From assembly GCA_028564925.1 (NCBI GenBank), contig CM053033.1, positions 110,130,752 to 110,194,751 on the forward strand: a DNA stretch of 64,000 bases, written 5' to 3'. The position numbers were made by a program, and so were the translations under genes. The stretch comes from Lithobates sylvaticus. Lineage: Eukaryota > Chordata > Amphibia > Anura > Ranidae. Positions 23,257 through 33,639 of the stretch are shown here, piece after piece (position 1 is the first letter of the stretch; every line of letters begins with the position of its first letter). Under the pieces are notes generated by a model that had not been told where the DNA came from, ran no database searches, and saw only the letters and a program-made list of their open reading frames with translations.

Positions 23257-24138
23257 CCCTATATTACCAAAAGTATTGGGACACCTGCCTTTACACACAC
23301 ATGAACTTTAAGGGCATCACAGTCTTAGTCCGTAGGGTTCAATATTGAGTTGGCCCACCCTTTGCAGCTATAACAGCTTCAACTCTTCTTGGAGGCTGTC
23401 CACAAGGTTTAGGAGTGTGTCTATGGGAATGTTTGACCATTCTTCCAGAAGCGCATATGTGAGGTTAGGCACTGATGTGGACGAGAAAGCCTGGCTTGCA
23501 GTCTCTGCTCTAATTCATCCCAAAGGTGTTCTATTGGGTTGAGGTCAAGACTCTGGGCAGGCCAGTCAAGTTCCTCCACCCAAAACGTGCTCATCCAGGT
23601 CTTTATGGACCTTGCTTTGTGCACTGATCCAAATAATTTGGTGAAGGGGGATTATGGTGTGGGGTTGTTTTACAGGGGTTGGGCCTGGCCCCTTAGTACC
23701 ACTAAAGAGAACTCTTAACGCGTCAGACATTTTGGACAATTTCATGCTCCCAACTTTGTGGAAACAGTTTGGGGATGACCCCTTCTTGATCCAACATGAC
23801 TGCGCACCAGTGCACAAAGCAAGGTCCATAAAGACATGGATGAGTGAGTTTGGGGTGGAGGAACTTGACTGGCCTGCACAGAGTCCTGACCTCAAGCCGA
23901 TAGAACACCTTTGGGATGAATTAGAGCAGAGACTGTGAGCCAGGCCTTCTCCTTCACATCAGTTCCTGACCTCACAAATGTGCTTCTGGAAGAATGGTCA
24001 AACACTCCTAGACACACTCCTAAACCTTGTGTACAGCCTTCCCAGAAGAGTTGAAGCTGTTTTAGCCAACTCAATATTGAACCCTACGGACTAAGACTGG
24101 GCGTGTAAAGGCATCCCAATACTTTTGGTAATATAATT
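23257..24138 (+). mobile_element. Fold-back Tc1 derivative, family F, copy 2 (complete)
   Basis: The ends are CCCTATATTACCAAAAGTAT and its inverted match ...CAATACTTTTGGTAATATAATT, flanked by TA (23255-23256 and 24139-24140). The left 370 bp or so is an inverted copy of the right 370 bp, so the element folds back on itself with a short central direct part (23627-23770). The inverted-to-direct junction lies at about 23627 (GCACTGATCCAAATAATTTG). Both arms read as transposase C-terminus, the left on the minus strand and the right on the plus strand. Confidence 0.87.
23654..23938 (+). pseudogene. Tc1 transposase C-terminal remnant
   Basis: 95 codons read MVWGCFTGVGPGPLVPLK ... QHDCAPVHKARSIKTWMSEF ... 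WPAQSPDLKPIEHLWDELEQ. The second catalytic Asp (QHD) and the third acid (PIEHLW) are both present. The N-terminal DNA-binding half and the first Asp are absent, replaced by the inverted left arm. It cannot act alone. Confidence 0.85.
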
Positions 24139-24382
24139 TATGTTATCGATGCCTCTGTATATCTAAATTTGTATGTGCCACTGTATGTGCCACTGGAGTC
24201 ACTCATGTGAACCTCTGTTTTTTTCTTTTTATTATTTTATGGTTGCTGTGCTACGTAGATTAATTTTCTCAGTTCGCCTTCCAGCCTGCCCCTTCCCCTT
24301 ACCCGCTCCTCCCTCCCCTTTTGCCCCCCTTCGCATTTGTGGAGGACCCCATGTACACGTCCACTTAAATAGTCACTGAACA
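24139..24382. other. Short unassigned sequence
   Basis: Pyrimidine-rich stretch near 24280-24330; no gene. Confidence 0.4.
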
Positions 24383-24437
24383 GGTTGGATTAGCTCTGGG
24401 GGGGTTTTGCCCCCCGAAACGCTTCAGCCATCCAATC
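24383..24437 (+). ncRNA. Hammerhead-ribozyme relic with long stem I
   Basis: GAAA at 24416-24419 follows a strong stem II hairpin (about six G at 24398-24404, UUUUG loop, six C at 24410-24415). ACGCUU then occupies the stem III position, followed by C24425 at the cleavage position. 24426-24437 (AGCCAUCCAAUC) pairs with 24383-24395 (GGUUGGAUUAGCU) over about 11 bp with one mismatch and a bulge, giving stem I. The CUGANGA strand is missing apart from CU, so the core is destroyed. Geometry otherwise matches a type I hammerhead. Confidence 0.45.
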
Positions 24438-24854
24438 AGGTTTGGTCCTATAATGGGCACATCATGTTCTTCTGCAGTTTTTAAAATACAGTATCTCACA
24501 AAAGTGAGTACACCCCTCACATTTTTGTAAATATTTTATTATAGCTTTTTATGTAACAACACTGAAGAAATTACACTTTGCTACAATGTAAAGTAGTGAG
24601 TGTACAGCTTGTATAACAGTGTAAATTTGCTGTCCCCTCAAAATAATTCAACACACAGCCATTAATGTCTAAACCGCTGGCAACAAAAGTAAGTACACCC
24701 CTAAGTGAAAATTTCCAAATTGGGCCCAATTAGCCATTTTCCCTCCCCGATGTCATGTGACTCCTTAGTATTACAAGGTCTCAGGTATGAATGGGGAGAA
24801 GGGGTGTTAAATTTGGTGTTATCACTCCCTCATACTGGTCACTGGAAGTTCAAC

Positions 24855-25786
24855 ATGGCACCTCATGGCAAAGAACTGTCTGAGGATCTGAAAAAAAAAA
24901 AATTGTTGCTCTACATAAAGATGTCCTAGACTAAAAAAAGATTGCCAAGACCCTGAAACTGAGCTGCAGCACGGTGGCCAAGACCATACAGCAGTTTAAC
25001 AGGACAGGTTCCACTCAGAACAGAACTCGCCATGGTCGACCAAAGAAGTTGAGTGCACGTGCTCAGCGTCATATCCAGAGGTTGTCTTTGGGAAATAGAC
25101 GTATGAGTGCTGCCAGCATTGCTGCAGAGGTTGAAGGGGTATGGGGGTTTGCCTGTCAGTGCTCAAACCATACGCCACACACTGCATCAAATTGGTCTGC
25201 ATGGCTTTCATCCCTATTCTAAAGATGATGCACAAGAAAGCCCGCAAACAGTTTGCTGAAGACAAGCAGACTAAGGACATGGATTACTGGACCAAGATAC
25301 ACTTATTTGGTTCAGATGGTGTCAAGCACTGGCGGCAACCAGGTGAGGAGTACAAAGACAAGTGTGTCTTGCCTACAGTGAAGCATGGTGGTGGGAGTGT
25401 CATGGTCTGGGGCTGCATGAGTGCTGCCGGCACTGGGGAGCTACAATTCATTGAGGGAACCATGAATGCCAACATGTACTGTGACATACTGAAGCAGAGC
25501 ATGATCCCCTCCCTTTGGAGTATTCCAACATGATAACGACCCCAGACACACCTCCAAGACCACCACTGCCTTGATAAAGAAGCTGAGGGTAAAGGTGATG
25601 GACTGGCCAAGCATGTCTCCAGACCTAAACCCTATTGAGCATCTGTGGGGCATCTTGAAACGGAAGGTGGAGGAGCGCAAGGTCTCTAACATCCACCAGC
25701 TCCGTGATGTCGTCATGGAGGAGTGGAAGAGGACTCCAGTGGCAACCTATGAAGCTCTGGTGAACTCCATGCCCAAGAGGGTTAAG
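24855..25786 (+). pseudogene. Tc1 transposase pseudogene (family A copy 2)
   Basis: Starts MAPHGKELSEDLKKK at 24855; an extra A in the following A-run shifts the frame and a stop follows. Downstream fragments include STQNRTRHGRPKKLSARAQR (helix-turn-helix and GRPR-like region), [19 protein letters not shown], and KKLRVKVMDWPSMSPDLNPI with the third catalytic acid in PIEHLWG. The first Asp region is deleted: DMDYW runs straight into TKIHLFG where the sister copy has NHVLWSDE. The C-terminus stops at SMPKRVK because of the nested insertion. Confidence 0.88.
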
Positions 25787-26565
25787 AGAGAGTCCACGCC
25801 AGCCCTAGAGTGTTATCGTTTAATTGATGAAGTTTAGTATATGAAAAACGAGGGTTGCATTCACAAACATCCGGTGTAAAACGGCATTAACAGCTCCAAA
25901 GTAGCCTCCTCTCCTGGTCTGTAAAGATCAGTTGGCTCACAGCGACTTGCGGCGTGGTGAAGGGTAATTGTAAGCACAAGCCGCCTACTTCCTTGTAACA
26001 CACACCGCTCAGAGCACTCGCTCTAAACCAATTATGGTGAGGAGGGGCGAGGGGTTCTAGCATATAAGATGAGGGCGTTACCTGAAGGAGGCCATGCCTC
26101 CGAAACATGTCTAGCAACCGCATGAAGTGTACTAGAGGAGTTAGCTGTATCATTGTGCATCCCCGCCCCCGGCCACGAGTGACGTCACGCAGCACCGGCT
26201 GGTCCGCGCGAGTGCTCTGAGCGGTGTGTGTTACAAGGAAGTAGGCGGCCTGTGCTTACAGTTACCCTTCACCACGCCGCAAGTCGCTGTGAGCCAACTG
26301 ATCTTTACAGACCAGGAGAGGAGGCTACTTTGGAGCTGTTAATGCCGTTTTACACCGGATGTTTGTGAGTGCAACCCTCGTTTTTTATATTCTGAACTTC
26401 ATCAATTAAACGATAACACACTAGGGCTGGCGTGCGCTCTCTCTTGCTTTGTATATTTTCAGATTTATGTCCGCCACCCAGTGGACTTGTGGGAGAGCTG
26501 CAACACCTAGAGCGGAGTATATACATTCAGACTGTTTTCTGTTGGAATAGGAGTAGTGGGGACAG
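25787..26565. mobile_element. Palindromic insertion with 240-bp arms inside Tc1
   Basis: 25787-26022 is the nearly perfect reverse complement of about 26208-26445, separated by about 185 bp. The loop carries a hammerhead-like motif at 26071-26121. The sequence continues about 120 bp past the right arm to AGCGCTACAC before Tc1 resumes. There is no clear target duplication; about 40 bp of Tc1 is missing at the junction. The arm-plus-tail layout resembles 7634-8472, suggesting one class of non-autonomous retroelement. Confidence 0.7.
26071..26121 (+). ncRNA. Hammerhead-ribozyme relic in palindrome loop
   Basis: CUGAAGG at 26082-26088 (canonical CUGANGA with the last A changed) leads into a GGAGGC-CAU-GCCUCC hairpin, then GAAA at 26102-26105 and a self-complementary ACAUGU at 26105-26110. 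C26111 occupies the cleavage position. Partial stem I pairing is possible between GCGUU upstream and AACCGC downstream. Confidence 0.45.
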
Positions 26566-26811
26566 CGCTACACTTGGTTTGGACATTTTCACTTAGGAGT
26601 ATACTCACTTGTGTTGCCAGCGGTTTAGACATTAATGACTGTGTGTTGAGTTATTTTGAGGGGGCAGCAAATTTACACTGTTATACAAGCTGTACACTCA
26701 CTACTTTACATTGTAGCAAAATGTCATTTCTTCAGTGTTGTCACATGAAAAGATATAATAAAATATTTTACAAAAACGTGAGGGGTGCACTTACTTTTGT
26801 GAGATACTGTA

Positions 26812-27382
26812 TATGCATACTGTATTTATCCACTTGTGAGTATCCATTTGTCTTGTATATGTAATAAATTTGTCAATGGTAATGTACAAGGTGTTTGCGC
26901 CCTCCTGTGTGTTTTTTACAGTTTTTTTAAGTGTATATAGTAAAGAATAAGCAGGTGGAACTGTTTTGAAAAAAACACCTATAAAATGCACATAGAGAGC
27001 ATAAACATATGTGCAATACAAGCCATTATGAGCATAGTGCACATGGACCCTTAGGGGAAAATAATAGACTTTTTAAATATTTATGTAGGCGGGTAATGAA
27101 AAGTGGAAATCCAGCCTAAAAGTTTACATTTTGTTCGATTTTTTTGATACAAAGGTTAGGTTTGGATCCCCTGTTGAGATTTCATTATTGTGCATATTAT
27201 GAAGAGTTTCCCATATTTTCTGCTGTCACAAAGAAAGGAAGTAAAGGGCAAAATAGTAATAAAAATGTGACAGCGGTTCAACCTTTCCCCACCCTATCTG
27301 AAACAACAACATATGCTTTGGTTAAAGTCTCACTCTAATGCTGTGGTCTTATTGTGAATAACCTTATCAATGTAAAATCTAT
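26812..27382. other. Intronic sequence, nothing recognised
   Basis: About 570 bp between mobile elements; no gene or repeat boundary seen. Confidence 0.5.
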
Positions 27383-27385
27383 TTA

Positions 27386-27713
27386 GGCTCCATGTACACT
27401 GGGTGTTTAACTCCGATGCATGAGGCTCTGGCGTCTAGGTGCGGGTGGAACCCACAGGCGCTCCATTCTGCTGGCGCCAGCAAGTCAAACTCTATAAAGA
27501 GGCTAAAAGCAGACTTATTGCATTTCAGGCATTTATCCCTGGGCTAAACATTATAATCACCTGGTGCACTGACCAGCCCCGTCTAGCCACAGCAGCTGTC
27601 ATAGTTTAAAAGACTGCAGGTAGCAGGGTTCCATGGTGCGCCTGTGTCTTCCACCCACACCTAAACGCTGGAGTCTCATGCACAGGGGCTAAATGCCCAA
27701 AGTGCATGGGGTC
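27386..27713. mobile_element. TTA-flanked MITE (GGCTCCATGTACACTGGG end)
   Basis: The left end is GGCTCCATGTACACTGGG. The right end reads CCAAAGTGCATGGGGTC, an imperfect inverted match. TTA lies at 27383-27385 and 27714-27716. Interior palindromic AACGCTGGAG/CTCTGGCGT-like blocks. PIF/Harbinger-like by target size. Confidence 0.65.
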
Positions 27714-28202
27714 TTATAGTTTCTAACAGTTAAAGTGCAACTGAAGGCAAAAAAATTACAAATTCCACACCGGTATGCTCCCCTGCCTGTTTGCAATCCC
27801 TTGCAGAATGAAAACAAAGTTGCACTGCCAGTATACCGGGATGACTGCATTCTTGCCAGCCAATCAAAATGATCGAAGATCTGCACCCAGGAGGAACCCA
27901 AACAGAAAATGAAAGTGTCGGTGAGGGACCTCGCTGGCGTTGGATTATTGGAGCATAGCTGAGTATTTGTGCCATTTATTTCCACTTTAACCACTTCAAT
28001 ACAGGGCACTTTTGCACCTTCCTGCCCAGGCCAATTTTCAGCTTTCAACGCTATCACTTTTTAAATGACAAATGGGGCGGTCATGCTACACTGTACCCAA
28101 ACAACATTTTTATAATTGTGTTCCCCCAAATAGAGCTTTCTTTTGGCGGTATTTGATCACCCCTGCGGTTTTTATTTTTTGCTAAACTAATAAATAAAAA
28201 CA

Positions 28203-28620
28203 TGAGGTGGCACTGATAGGCACTGATGATGGGCACTGATAGGCGGCACTGATGTGCACTAATAGGGGACAGTGATGGGCACTGATAGGTGGCACTGATA
28301 TGCGGCACTAATAGGCGGCACTGATAGGCAGCACTGATGGGCACTCATAGGTGGCACTGGTGGGCACTGAAAGGCTGCACTGATGGGTACTTATGGGTGG
28401 CACTGATAGACAGCAGTGCTGGGCACTGATGGGCACTGAAACGTGGCACTGATAGATTTAACTGATAGGCATCACTGGTGGCACTGGCAGGCATTTTTCT
28501 TTGGCACTGATTGGCAGCTGCCTGGGCACTGATTGGCATTTCCCTGGTGGTCTAGGGTGGCATACCTGGTGGTCCAGTGTGGTGGCCATCCCTGGTGGTC
28601 CTGGCGGCATCCTAGTGGTC
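28203..28620. repeat. Minisatellite GGCACTGATGGGCACTGATA type
   Basis: Degenerate tandem repeat of about 10-12-bp half-units (GGCACTGATA, GGGCACTGAT), grading into GGTGGTCC repeats after 28540. Internal to the TTAACCACTTG element. Open frames across it are artefacts. Confidence 0.88.
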
Positions 28621-28771
28621 CTGGGCAGGCATCCGAGGGGGGGGGCTGCGCTTATAAACACTCAGCGCAGACCCCCCTGTCAGTAGAGCAGCCGATTTGC
28701 TCTCCTTTACTCGCGTCTGTCCGGGGGCGCGCAGCGGCTTGATATCCTGAAAGACGCCATATGGCGTCCGG

Positions 28772-29018
28772 TAGAGCTGCACGATTCTGGCCAAAATGAG
28801 AATCACTATTTTTTTGCTTAGAATAAAAAGATTACGATTCTCTCACGATTCTCGCAACGTAAAATCTTTCACATTATACAAAAAAAACTTTACTGGTTAG
28901 TTTTTTTTTTTTAATCATTAAAGTAATTTTTTTCCAAAAAAGCCAACAAATGTCAGAAAGTGAAACACTTTAGTCAAGATTGCGATAACGATTCTTGACG
29001 ATTAATTGTGCAGCTCTA
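28772..29018. mobile_element. hAT MITE (TAGAGCTGCACGATT ends)
   Basis: Left TAGAGCTGCACGATT and right AATTGTGCAGCTCTA are inverted. An exact 8-bp duplication, GCGTCCGG, lies at 28764-28771 and 29019-29026. Interior is A/T-rich with AATCACGATT-like repeats. Inserted into the TTAACCACTTG element. Confidence 0.9.
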
Positions 29019-29092
29019 GCGTCCGGTCAGGATATCGCAACCACTTTTCTGACGTCATTTTGTTATATGGCGGGCGGCAAGTGGTTAAAAAG

Positions 29093-29690
29093 GAGGTTAA
29101 GTCTGTAAAAAAAAAAAAAAAATGTAAAGGCAGCAGCTACAAAATCTGTAGCTGCAGACTTTTAATAAATGGACATTTACCTGTCAAGGGATCCAGCGCT
29201 GTCCTCACCCAGGCTAGTTCTTCACTAGCCATCGGGTTCCCAGCGCAGGCATCCTAACTGTGAGCAGCCAATTGTGCACCATTCGGCTTCACAGCCGGCT
29301 GCCCACTGCGCGTGTACGAGCTGTGCCGCGCTTTGTTAATGGTCAGTCTTCTGGGATCTGTGATGTGTCCGAGAATACTGCAGGGAGGGAGGGGGAGAGG
29401 AGAACTTCTGCTCGAATCACCTAGGCCAGTGATGGCAAACCTTGGCACCCCAGATATTTTGGAACTACATTTCCCATCATGCTCATGAACTCTGCAGTGT
29501 AGTTGAGCATCATGGGAAGTGTAGTGCCAAGGTTCGTCATCGCTGGCCTAGGCGATCTGAGCGGAAGTTAAAACTAGGTGCCCGCTTGCCCACTCCTCCA
29601 AAATGGCATGCCAAGTTAGGCAGAGGAGGAAGGGAGGATGGCTTAAAGCAGAACTTTCCCTTTTGGGTAGAGATACGTTTTAAGTGACCT
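29093..29690. repeat. TTAA-type frog repeat, partial and rearranged
   Basis: Shares CAGCAGCTACAAAATCTGTAGCTGC with the element at 63452-63867 (there inverted) and AAAGCAGAACTTTCCC with 50912. A hAT MITE is nested at 29427-29545. Ends are not resolved. Confidence 0.5.
29427..29545. mobile_element. Short palindromic hAT MITE, second copy
   Basis: Ends CAGTGATGGCAAACCTTGGC / CAGCGATGACGAACCTTGGC. Flanks ACCTAGGC (29419-29426) and GCCTAGGC (29546-29553) match at 7 of 8 bases. Same family as 2515-2650, inserted at nearly the same octamer. Confidence 0.82.
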
Positions 29691-30525
29691 TGTACCTAAC
29701 TGCAGTAGAGAACAGTGTGGTCCGCAATATTGCTGGTCTGCTTAGCAAGGCTATCTAGATCACAGAAGACTGGCTGAACTAAATTTTTCAAAAATCTTTG
29801 GTAGGTAAAACAGTTCATGTGTATGGATGTTAAATGTCTAGTTAGTGGTTTCTCTAGTTCAGCTTTATAAAAGAAAGTCTTAATAAACCCATTTTAATAG
29901 AGCACTATCTTTCCTTAGGCATCAAAGCTTTGCAAACCCATTGTGGGTTAGGTCTAGTCCCAGCAAACCATTGAAAAGTAATGACTCCCTGAAGGTTGCT
30001 GAAGAACACTGAATTAATTGGTTGCTCTGGTAAATGGTGGATCAGTAGGGACTCCACATGAAACCCCCCCCAGCCAAAAAGGGAGATGTATATCAGGATC
30101 TTACTTTGTCTACCTTGGAGGAAAGCATCTTTCAATTCAATTTGATCAAGACCATGGTTAGTCTAAAATGAACTATGTGTAATTATCATGCGAAGTTCCT
30201 TGTGATCCAGATGAAATTTAAAGTAGTATTAAACCTTTAGCTTTTTTTTTTAATTGATCACATTGAGCACAGTAATATAAACATTCCAAAGCAAACTTCT
30301 GTACATGTTACATTTCTTACCCCAGCACTTTTACAGCTTCCAATGCTGTTGGGTCCTTGCTGTCTCAGTGCTGCTTCCCTGAACTTCCGGTCTTCACAAG
30401 AAAGAATTAGCATTGGATAGTGCAGTCCTTTCTTGTTATACAGTAGGTTGACAGTTTGTATGTCCTTTTCTAATAATACTTGGCCTAGTTTCTTTTTGAA
30501 TTACGGTTTGTATATGTTATATGGT
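29691..30525. other. Intronic sequence, no gene recognised
   Basis: 30226-30430 has weak resemblance to TTAA-type repeats (AAAGTAGTATTAAACC). Nothing else seen. Confidence 0.4.
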
Positions 30526-30918
30526 TTAACCACTTGCCGACCACCCCACGAATATGTGCTGCGGCTCCTACAGGCGAAATCACGTACTTGTACGTCTTCT
30601 GTTACTTCGGCAACCAGCTCCCCCTGCGATTGGACAGAGCAGGGGACAATCAGCAAGTCCAGCGGACCCGCCGATCGTTCCCGACAGAGGCAGAACGGCG
30701 GTCTGCCTTATGTAAACAAGGCAGATCGCCGTTCTGTGACAGAGGAACACATAGATCCTGTGTTTCTGCAAAGCAGGAACACTGATCTCTGTCTTTCCAC
30801 AGTACAAACACCCCCCCCCCCCCCCCCACACACACACACAGTTAGCAAGCACTCCCTAGGGACACATTTAACCCTTTGATCGCTCCTGATGTTAACCTCT
30901 TTCCTGCCAGTGTCATTA

Positions 30919-31599
30919 GAATACCTCTCAACATTTTGAGATGGGAATGAGGGACACCTACTAGCAAACGCATGTAGGCATAGGACACGCCCCCTGCCAC
31001 ATGGTTACATATTTAGTAAGGTTGAATAAAGACACCAGTCCATCCTGTTCAACCTGAGTGAGTATCTACAATTGTCCCTATCCCTGTACATTGTACATTG
31101 CACACTCCCATTGGTCCCTACACCCTCAAGGAGCCCACAATCCAAGGTCCCCATTCATATACCAGCATGTCTTTGGAGTGTGGGAGGAAACCAGAGTACC
31201 CGGAGGAAACCCACAGGGAGAATATGCAAACTCCAGGTAGGTAGTGTCGTGGTTGGGATTTGAACCAGCAACCCTTTTAACTGCTAGGTGAGAGTGCCCA
31301 CTACACCACTGTGCCCCCACTTTGCAAACCCATTGTGCTTAAAGAAAAATTAACAAAAAAAAGGTTAATTGAATCCACAAGGGCTTTTTTTTCCACTACA
31401 ATTCCTTTATATTGGCTTTTAAAATTTACAAATGCAGAAATTTAGAATATGGATGAAAGGTTTAGCAGTGGGAAACACTTTTTGAAAGATAAAAAGTGCA
31501 TTTTATATACAACTATATAGATCAGACCAAAATGAGGGACAGAGGGACATTGCTCCAAATCAGGGACATTCCCTCCAAATCAGAGGCAGTTGGGAGCTA
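30919..31599. mobile_element. hAT-like element, 681 bp, nested
   Basis: Exact 8-bp duplication TGTCATTA at 30911-30918 and 31600-31607. The ends GAATACCTCTCAACATTTTG and (inverse) TAGCTCCCAACTGCCTCTG are an imperfect inverted pair. The interior includes a segment with GGAGGAAACC...GGAGAATATGCAAACTCC, a widespread aquatic-vertebrate repeat motif, so it is itself composite. Confidence 0.8.
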
Positions 31600-31904
31600 T
31601 GTCATTAATACAGTGACAGTGCAAATTTTTTAGCACTGGTCACTGTATTGGTGTCACTGGTTCCCAAAAAGTGTCCCTTAGTGTCTAATTTGTCAGCCAC
31701 AATGTCGCAGTCCCGCTATAAGTCGCTGATCGTGGCCATTACTAGTAAAAAATTTCATAAAAATATCCCATAGTTTTCAGACGCTATAACTTTTGTGCAA
31801 ACCAATCAATATATGCTTATTGGGATTTTTTTTTAACAAAAATATGTAGCAAAATACATATTGGCATAAACTGATGAAGACATTTTTTTTTTTTTTTTTT
31901 ATTT

Positions 31905-32760
31905 AGGGCTGTTACTGATTAAAGTTTTTTATGTTCGATTAATCGATTTTTTTAAAATCGATTAGTCGACTAATTTCGATTAATTATAACGCACATACAG
32001 ATCCAACTACTTTTAGCTGATCTCCTAGCATTGCAACTCTGCATTAGTCAGTGGTAAATGTGGTATACACTATATACAATCACCCGACACTAGTTAGTTT
32101 CCAAAATCCATGACTTAACTTCACAGTTCACACAAATACGTTTTAAATTCAAACTGTAGCACTGACGGTATTTTTTTTCCACAGTAGCGTGACAATCCCT
32201 CCACCTCCAGGCTAACTAATCACTCTCACCTTATGGCATGGACCCCTGTGCAAACAGGTGGTCATGCAAGCGGGTATCAAAGGGGTTAACACGGACCATA
32301 AACTTCTCTCACGTCTCCTTAGATCTCAGAAAGGACGCCAGGTCATGGGTAGAAAGAAAAGATCGAAGTGCTCACCGCTTAAGTATAAGATTACATTTTT
32401 GTGTTCAAACACAAACTGCTCACATAAAGATGATAAAAACACAGCATGTAAAGCCGACAATCGTGTTAGTGCCGTAGGGCAGCAGCGGGTGACGTCATGC
32501 GTAGCTCCTTCCCCGTACGCGTCACGTTCAATCAGAACTTCAACGTCACCGGACTCCTCCCCCCTTCCCTTCGTTAGCAGACGGAGGCACTTGGGGGAGA
32601 AGTCCGGTGACGTTGATGTCTGTGGCGTCACCGGATCTCCGACGAAACCCCCTGAAGACCCGGAAGCCGGCGGAGAGGTGAGTACCGATCAAAAGAATTT
32701 TGATCGATCAAAAAAATGTATCGATTAATCAAGGAATTAATCTTTAATTTCCACAGCCCT
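31905..32760. mobile_element. hAT-like element, 856 bp, nested
   Basis: Ends AGGGCTGTTACTGATT and (inverse) AGGGCTGTGGAAATTAAAG. Both subterminal regions carry ATCGATTAATCGATT-like repeats, typical of non-autonomous hAT elements. The centre has a CpG-rich hairpin: CAACGTCACCGGACT near 32550 pairs with AGTCCGGTGACGTTG near 32602. Flanks are T-rich, so the 8-bp duplication cannot be read with certainty. A 156-codon frame across it has no transposase similarity. Confidence 0.65.
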
Positions 32761-33068
32761 CATTTTTTTATTGGATGTGTTTTATAGCAGAAAGTAAAAA
32801 ATATTGTTGTTTTTTTTTTCAAAATTGTCAGCCTTTTTTTCTTTATAGCACAAAAAATTAAAAAAACGCAGAGGTGATCAAATACCAAAAAAAGAAAGCT
32901 TAATTTGTGTGAAAAAAAGGACATCAATTTTATTTGGGTACAGCGTGGCACGACAGCGCAATTGTCAGTTAAAGTAATTCAGTGCCGTATCACAAAAAAT
33001 GGTCTCGTCAGGATGAAGGGGGGTAAATCTTCAGAAGCTGAAGTGGTTAACAAAAAAATATTTAGGGA

Positions 33069-33071
<3 letters not shown>

Positions 33072-33121
<50 letters not shown>
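33072..33121. repeat. (TA)n microsatellite
   Basis: Uninterrupted TA run of about 50 bp. Confidence 0.97.
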
Positions 33122-33127
<6 letters not shown>

Positions 33128-33639
33128 GGGGTTGAGTCAAAATCAGGTTTTTTAATTGTTTGATTTTGGTTGGACAGTGCGGTCTCTGCCCAGCCTGTAA
33201 GCTTGGGAGGAGAGAGAGAGCAGGAGAGTGCCTTGCCGTTCTAGGATACAGGCTGTGTGTGTCTATTGTTGTACACAGCGTAAGGGAACACAACTCTAGT
33301 TTCTGTGTGCAAGGGTGGTTCCATAAGATGCTGCAAAAGAAAGGAGCCACCCTGAAACAGGAAACCTAGGGCAGCGGTCATAGCACCGGCTTAAAGCAGG
33401 AACACTGGCAAGTATTAAAAAATAAACAAGCTGCATGCTCAGTAAGTGATTACATCAGCTGCTGAAAGTGCTTTTAAACTGAGGTCTTATTATCACTTTA
33501 ACTTACCCAATTATACAGGCACTTTTCCATCTGGTCAATAATACCTCAATGCTACCCCCTTGTGTTACCATTCACCGTTATTTAAAAAAAAAAAAATATA
33601 TGGAAAATAAAGTAAAACCTATTATTGTGTAGACTTCAA
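33122..33639. other. Intronic sequence, nothing recognised
   Basis: Unassigned sequence between the microsatellite and a candidate conserved block. Confidence 0.45.

Larger units (their letters stand above)
24489..26809 (+). mobile_element. Tc1-like DNA transposon, family A, copy 2
   Basis: The termini CAGTATCTCACAAAAGTGAG (and inverse) are flanked by TA at 24487-24488 and 26810-26811. Same 220-bp terminal repeats as 1338-3095. A nested element of about 780 bp occupies about 25787-26565 and has replaced roughly 40 bp of Tc1 sequence just after the transposase C-terminus. Net length is about 1.54 kb. Confidence 0.93.
27987..29088. mobile_element. TTAACCACTTG-family element, copy 2
   Basis: It starts TTAACCACTTCAATACAGGG and ends GGCAAGTGGTTAA. 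In this copy the A-rich TTTGATCACC part precedes the minisatellite, so it lies in the opposite orientation to 9501-10469. Carries a nested 247-bp hAT MITE near its right end; net length is about 850 bp. Confidence 0.75.
30526..33050. mobile_element. TTAACCACTTG-family element, copy 3, with two nested insertions
   Basis: Starts TTAACCACTTGCCGACC and ends GAAGTGGTTAA. Removing the two nested hAT-type elements leaves about 990 bp, matching copy 1 at 969 bp. The parts between nested elements (30526-30918, 31600-31904, 32761-33050) follow one consensus-like order, ending in the GAGGTGATCAAATACC module also seen at 10299. A C-run followed by a CA-run lies at 30810-30838. No transposase. Confidence 0.75.

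Noticed and set aside
32258-32728. 156-codon frame in a CpG-rich region
   Set aside because: Lies inside a non-autonomous hAT-like element and shows no transposase motif.
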